Part shown: piece by piece, positions 62,723 to 64,000 of the stretch
Layout: the number at the start of each line of letters is the position of its first letter
How positions within the stretch are numbered: the stretch's first letter is position 1
Source: Paraburkholderia sp. IMGN_8
GTDB lineage: Bacteria; Pseudomonadota; Gammaproteobacteria; Burkholderiales; Burkholderiaceae
Length of the DNA: 64,000 nucleotides
Direction: 5' to 3'
Assembly: GCF_038050405.1 (NCBI RefSeq)
Contig: NZ_CP150901.1
Location: 930,001-994,000 of the forward strand
Notes under the pieces: model-generated
Databases searched by the model: none
What the model was told of the DNA's origin: nothing
Seen by the model: the letters and a program-made list of their open reading frames with translations, nothing else
Translations under genes and position numbers: made by a program

Positions 62723-63084
62723 GCGGGGCGCTCCTGCAGCAGGCTTTCGGGCACCTCGGCCGGCATGCCGAGCAGCATCTGCGCCATGCCCTTGCCGAGC
62801 GGCAGCGAAATCATGCCGCCGCCCGGCGCCCGCCTGCAGACGAGGTTGATGGCATGGATGCCTGGCGGCTCGTTCCTGTGGACCGGCCTCAGTTTGGGCT
62901 TGGCCATCGTCTTGGGCGTGCCGAACTGCTTGATGTCGGCGCCACCGGAAAACGCCGTGCCCGGATGCGAGACGAGACAGGCGCAGGCCCCACGAGCGGT
63001 CGGCCGCCAGATGGCGACGTCAGAGGTCGAAGGTACGACCCACTCGCCACTGATGAAGAAAGAAGAATTGCGTCGGATCGACAT
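62719..63084 (-). pseudogene. Mosaic ORF: aldehyde-dehydrogenase-like start, crotonase-like piece, AtuA-like end
   Basis: One open frame of 121 residues is built from three unrelated gene pieces. SIRRNSSFFISGEWVVPSTS resembles an aldehyde dehydrogenase N-terminus. AFSGGADIKQFGTPKTMAKP resembles the oxyanion block of a FadJ-type hydratase. INLVCRRAPGGGMISLPLGK with MAQMLLGMPAEVPESLLQ is the C-terminal tail of the AtuA-like protein at 55.8 kb. It has a good ribosome site (CTGGAG) and lies directly behind motif C. It is probably a deletion product, but it would be translated and is coupled to the acyl-CoA dehydrogenase. Confidence 0.75.
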
Positions 63085-63111
63085 GCCGGGTCTCCAGGTA
63101 TCTGAGTGGGC

Positions 63112-63149
63112 ATTATACCTAAATGTCGAATATTGGAATGTTTAGGGCA
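63112..63149 (-). promoter_or_regulatory. Shared 29-bp operator/promoter motif, copy C, with TATAAT
   Basis: Plus-strand form at 63121-63149: AAATGTC, GAATATTGGAATG, TTTAGGGCA. On the minus strand TATAAT (63112-63117) follows three bases downstream, a perfect -10 box, so the motif covers the -35 region. CTAAA and TTTAG arms around central AATATT give it dyad symmetry. It lies between the GntR gene and the mosaic ORF/acyl-CoA dehydrogenase operon. Confidence 0.72.
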
Positions 63150-63411
63150 AACAATTAGCTTTGCTGAGTCTCATGTGGGTGTGGCTGAGAGCGCGGCGCC
63201 AAGCGGTGCGATATTTCGCGCACCCAGCAGGATGAGTTCGGGGTCGCCGCTAACGTAACATTCGCTCGACGGAGCGCAACCAAGCGCGCAAAGATGGGAA
63301 CCCGAAAACACCGACGACGCGAGCACTGAACACGCCGAAGCCGGGCGTTTTCGGTCTTGCCAGTCGGATGCTTTCGGTGTCTGCGGTGGTTACGTTTGTG
63401 CTTATGGGTGT

Positions 63412-64000
63412 TTACTTGAGGTTCAAGCGAGAGCTTTCAGCCCCGCTTGCGCTCGCCGGCCAGTCCGGCTGGGGTTCGGTGATGCCGGGCATGCTCTTCA
63501 ATACGGACACGGGGAAGTCAATCTCCGAGACGTAGCGGTCGCCCCGATACCAGGTGACACCGGCGTACAGCAATTTGCCTTTGCCGTCGACCAGGCGCCG
63601 CGACATTTTCGCGACGGGGGAGGCGAACGGCATCTTCAGCATGTCGCACAGAGGAAAATCGGCGGGCATTACGGTTAGGCGTTGCCGCACGCGTTTGCAG
63701 CGCGTGCCCAGTTCGTCGAGCACCGCGGCGAGCAGCTTCCTTTTCTTGGCGATGTCCCTGGGCAGCGATTCGAAGACCGGCGTGGGCACATAGATCTCGG
63801 CGTAGCAGAACGGCTCGCCGGAATAGGTGTGCAGTTTACGAACGCACACGTATTCGCCGTCCGACGAGTCGTTGGGCCCGAGCAGCTCCGGCGGCACCAG
63901 AGTGCGCCGCCGGACTTCGAGTATCTCGAAGGAAAGCGCATGCGGCGCGGCGAACGGATCGTTGATCGCCAGTTCGATGTCACCGGTGGCGGCGGGCAGC
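63412..64000 (-). CDS. GntR-family transcriptional regulator (HutC/UTRA type), 5' part beyond the window
   Basis: The frame runs in from the right edge as GDIELAINDPFAAPHALSFE and continues EYVCVRKLHTYSGEPFCYAE and IYVPTPVFESLPRDIAKKRK. It ends after SEIDFPVSVLKSMPGITEPQ and a Ser/Leu-rich tail. This is the UTRA ligand domain of a GntR regulator; the winged-helix N-terminus lies outside. It sits 260 bases ahead of motif C on the same strand and is the likely regulator of the three motif-bearing operons. A truncated relative lies in the same place ahead of motif A. Confidence 0.85.
   Translation of the reverse strand, partial: LPAATGDIELAINDPFAAPHALSFEILEVRRRTLVPPELLGPNDSSDGEYVCVRKLHTYSGEPFCYAEIYVPTPVFESLPRDIAKKRKLLAAVLDELGTRCKRVRQRLTVMPADFPLCDMLKMPFASPVAKMSRRLVDGKGKLLYAGVTWYRGDRYVSEIDFPVSVLKSMPGITEPQPDWPASASGAESSRLNLK

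Noticed and set aside
61673..63145. Plus-strand frame of 490 codons
   Set aside because: Antisense to the acyl-CoA dehydrogenase and mosaic ORF, which have clear family motifs.
1..64000. CRISPR array, tRNA or rRNA genes
   Set aside because: No regularly spaced short repeats and no rRNA- or tRNA-like conserved sequence were seen on either strand by eye; a covariance-model scan was not possible.

Overview
The window looks like an accessory region of a high-GC beta-proteobacterium of the Burkholderia/Paraburkholderia/Caballeronia type. This is inferred from codon use and gene families; there is no rRNA or other taxonomic marker. It is dense with efflux pumps, TetR/GntR regulators, aromatic or CoA-ester catabolic genes, insertion elements and broken genes. 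I saw no tRNA, rRNA or CRISPR array.

Layout. 0-5.2 kb: the end of an RND adaptor, an RND pump, an SDR and an F420-type NADP oxidoreductase. 5.3-10.2 kb: a Tn21-like Tn3-family transposon with a divergent tyrosine recombinase instead of a serine resolvase. 10.3-11.1 kb: a dead IS6-family element. 11.1-13.6 kb: an MscS-type channel frameshifted at a CCTG repeat. 13.8-14.6 kb: an IS5-family element. 15-19.4 kb: small envelope proteins, an AI-2E-type transporter and two TetR regulators. 19.8-25.6 kb: a complete RND adaptor-pump-outer membrane factor operon. 25.8-29.5 kb: pqiABC. 29.7-30.4 kb: a third TetR paralogue.

31-41.3 kb is the most coherent catabolic block: an extradiol-type VOC dioxygenase, an FAH-family hydrolase and an acyl-CoA ligase, then an OmpW porin, a second extradiol-type VOC protein and a two-subunit molybdenum enzyme resembling pyrogallol transhydroxylase/resorcinol hydroxylase. 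Its large subunit carries an extra N-terminal domain that looks SCP2-like. The model I infer is uptake (OmpW), hydroxyl transfer or hydroxylation of a phenolic ring (Mo enzyme), ring opening (VOC), C-C hydrolysis (FAH) and CoA activation of the product. The same promoter/operator element lies before the RND operon, before the VOC/FAH/ligase operon and at 42.2 kb, so export and catabolism may be co-regulated by the local TetR paralogues.

41.4-51.6 kb is largely a gene graveyard (MDR, OmpW, LysR, GDSL, ABC, 3-hydroxyacyl-CoA dehydrogenase, IS3, acyl-CoA ligase and DinB fragments). A few intact genes lie among them: a TetR, a crotonase, a cNMP-binding flavoprotein and a DECR-like SDR. 51.6-64 kb holds duplicated and decaying copies of a minus-strand operon (GntR regulator, bicupin, 2,4'-dihydroxyacetophenone dioxygenase-like cupin, CoA-transferase, enoyl-CoA hydratase, AtuA/DUF1446, acyl-CoA dehydrogenase). 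Three of these copies or remnants are preceded by a shared 29-bp motif, and a roughly 623-bp segment is repeated exactly.
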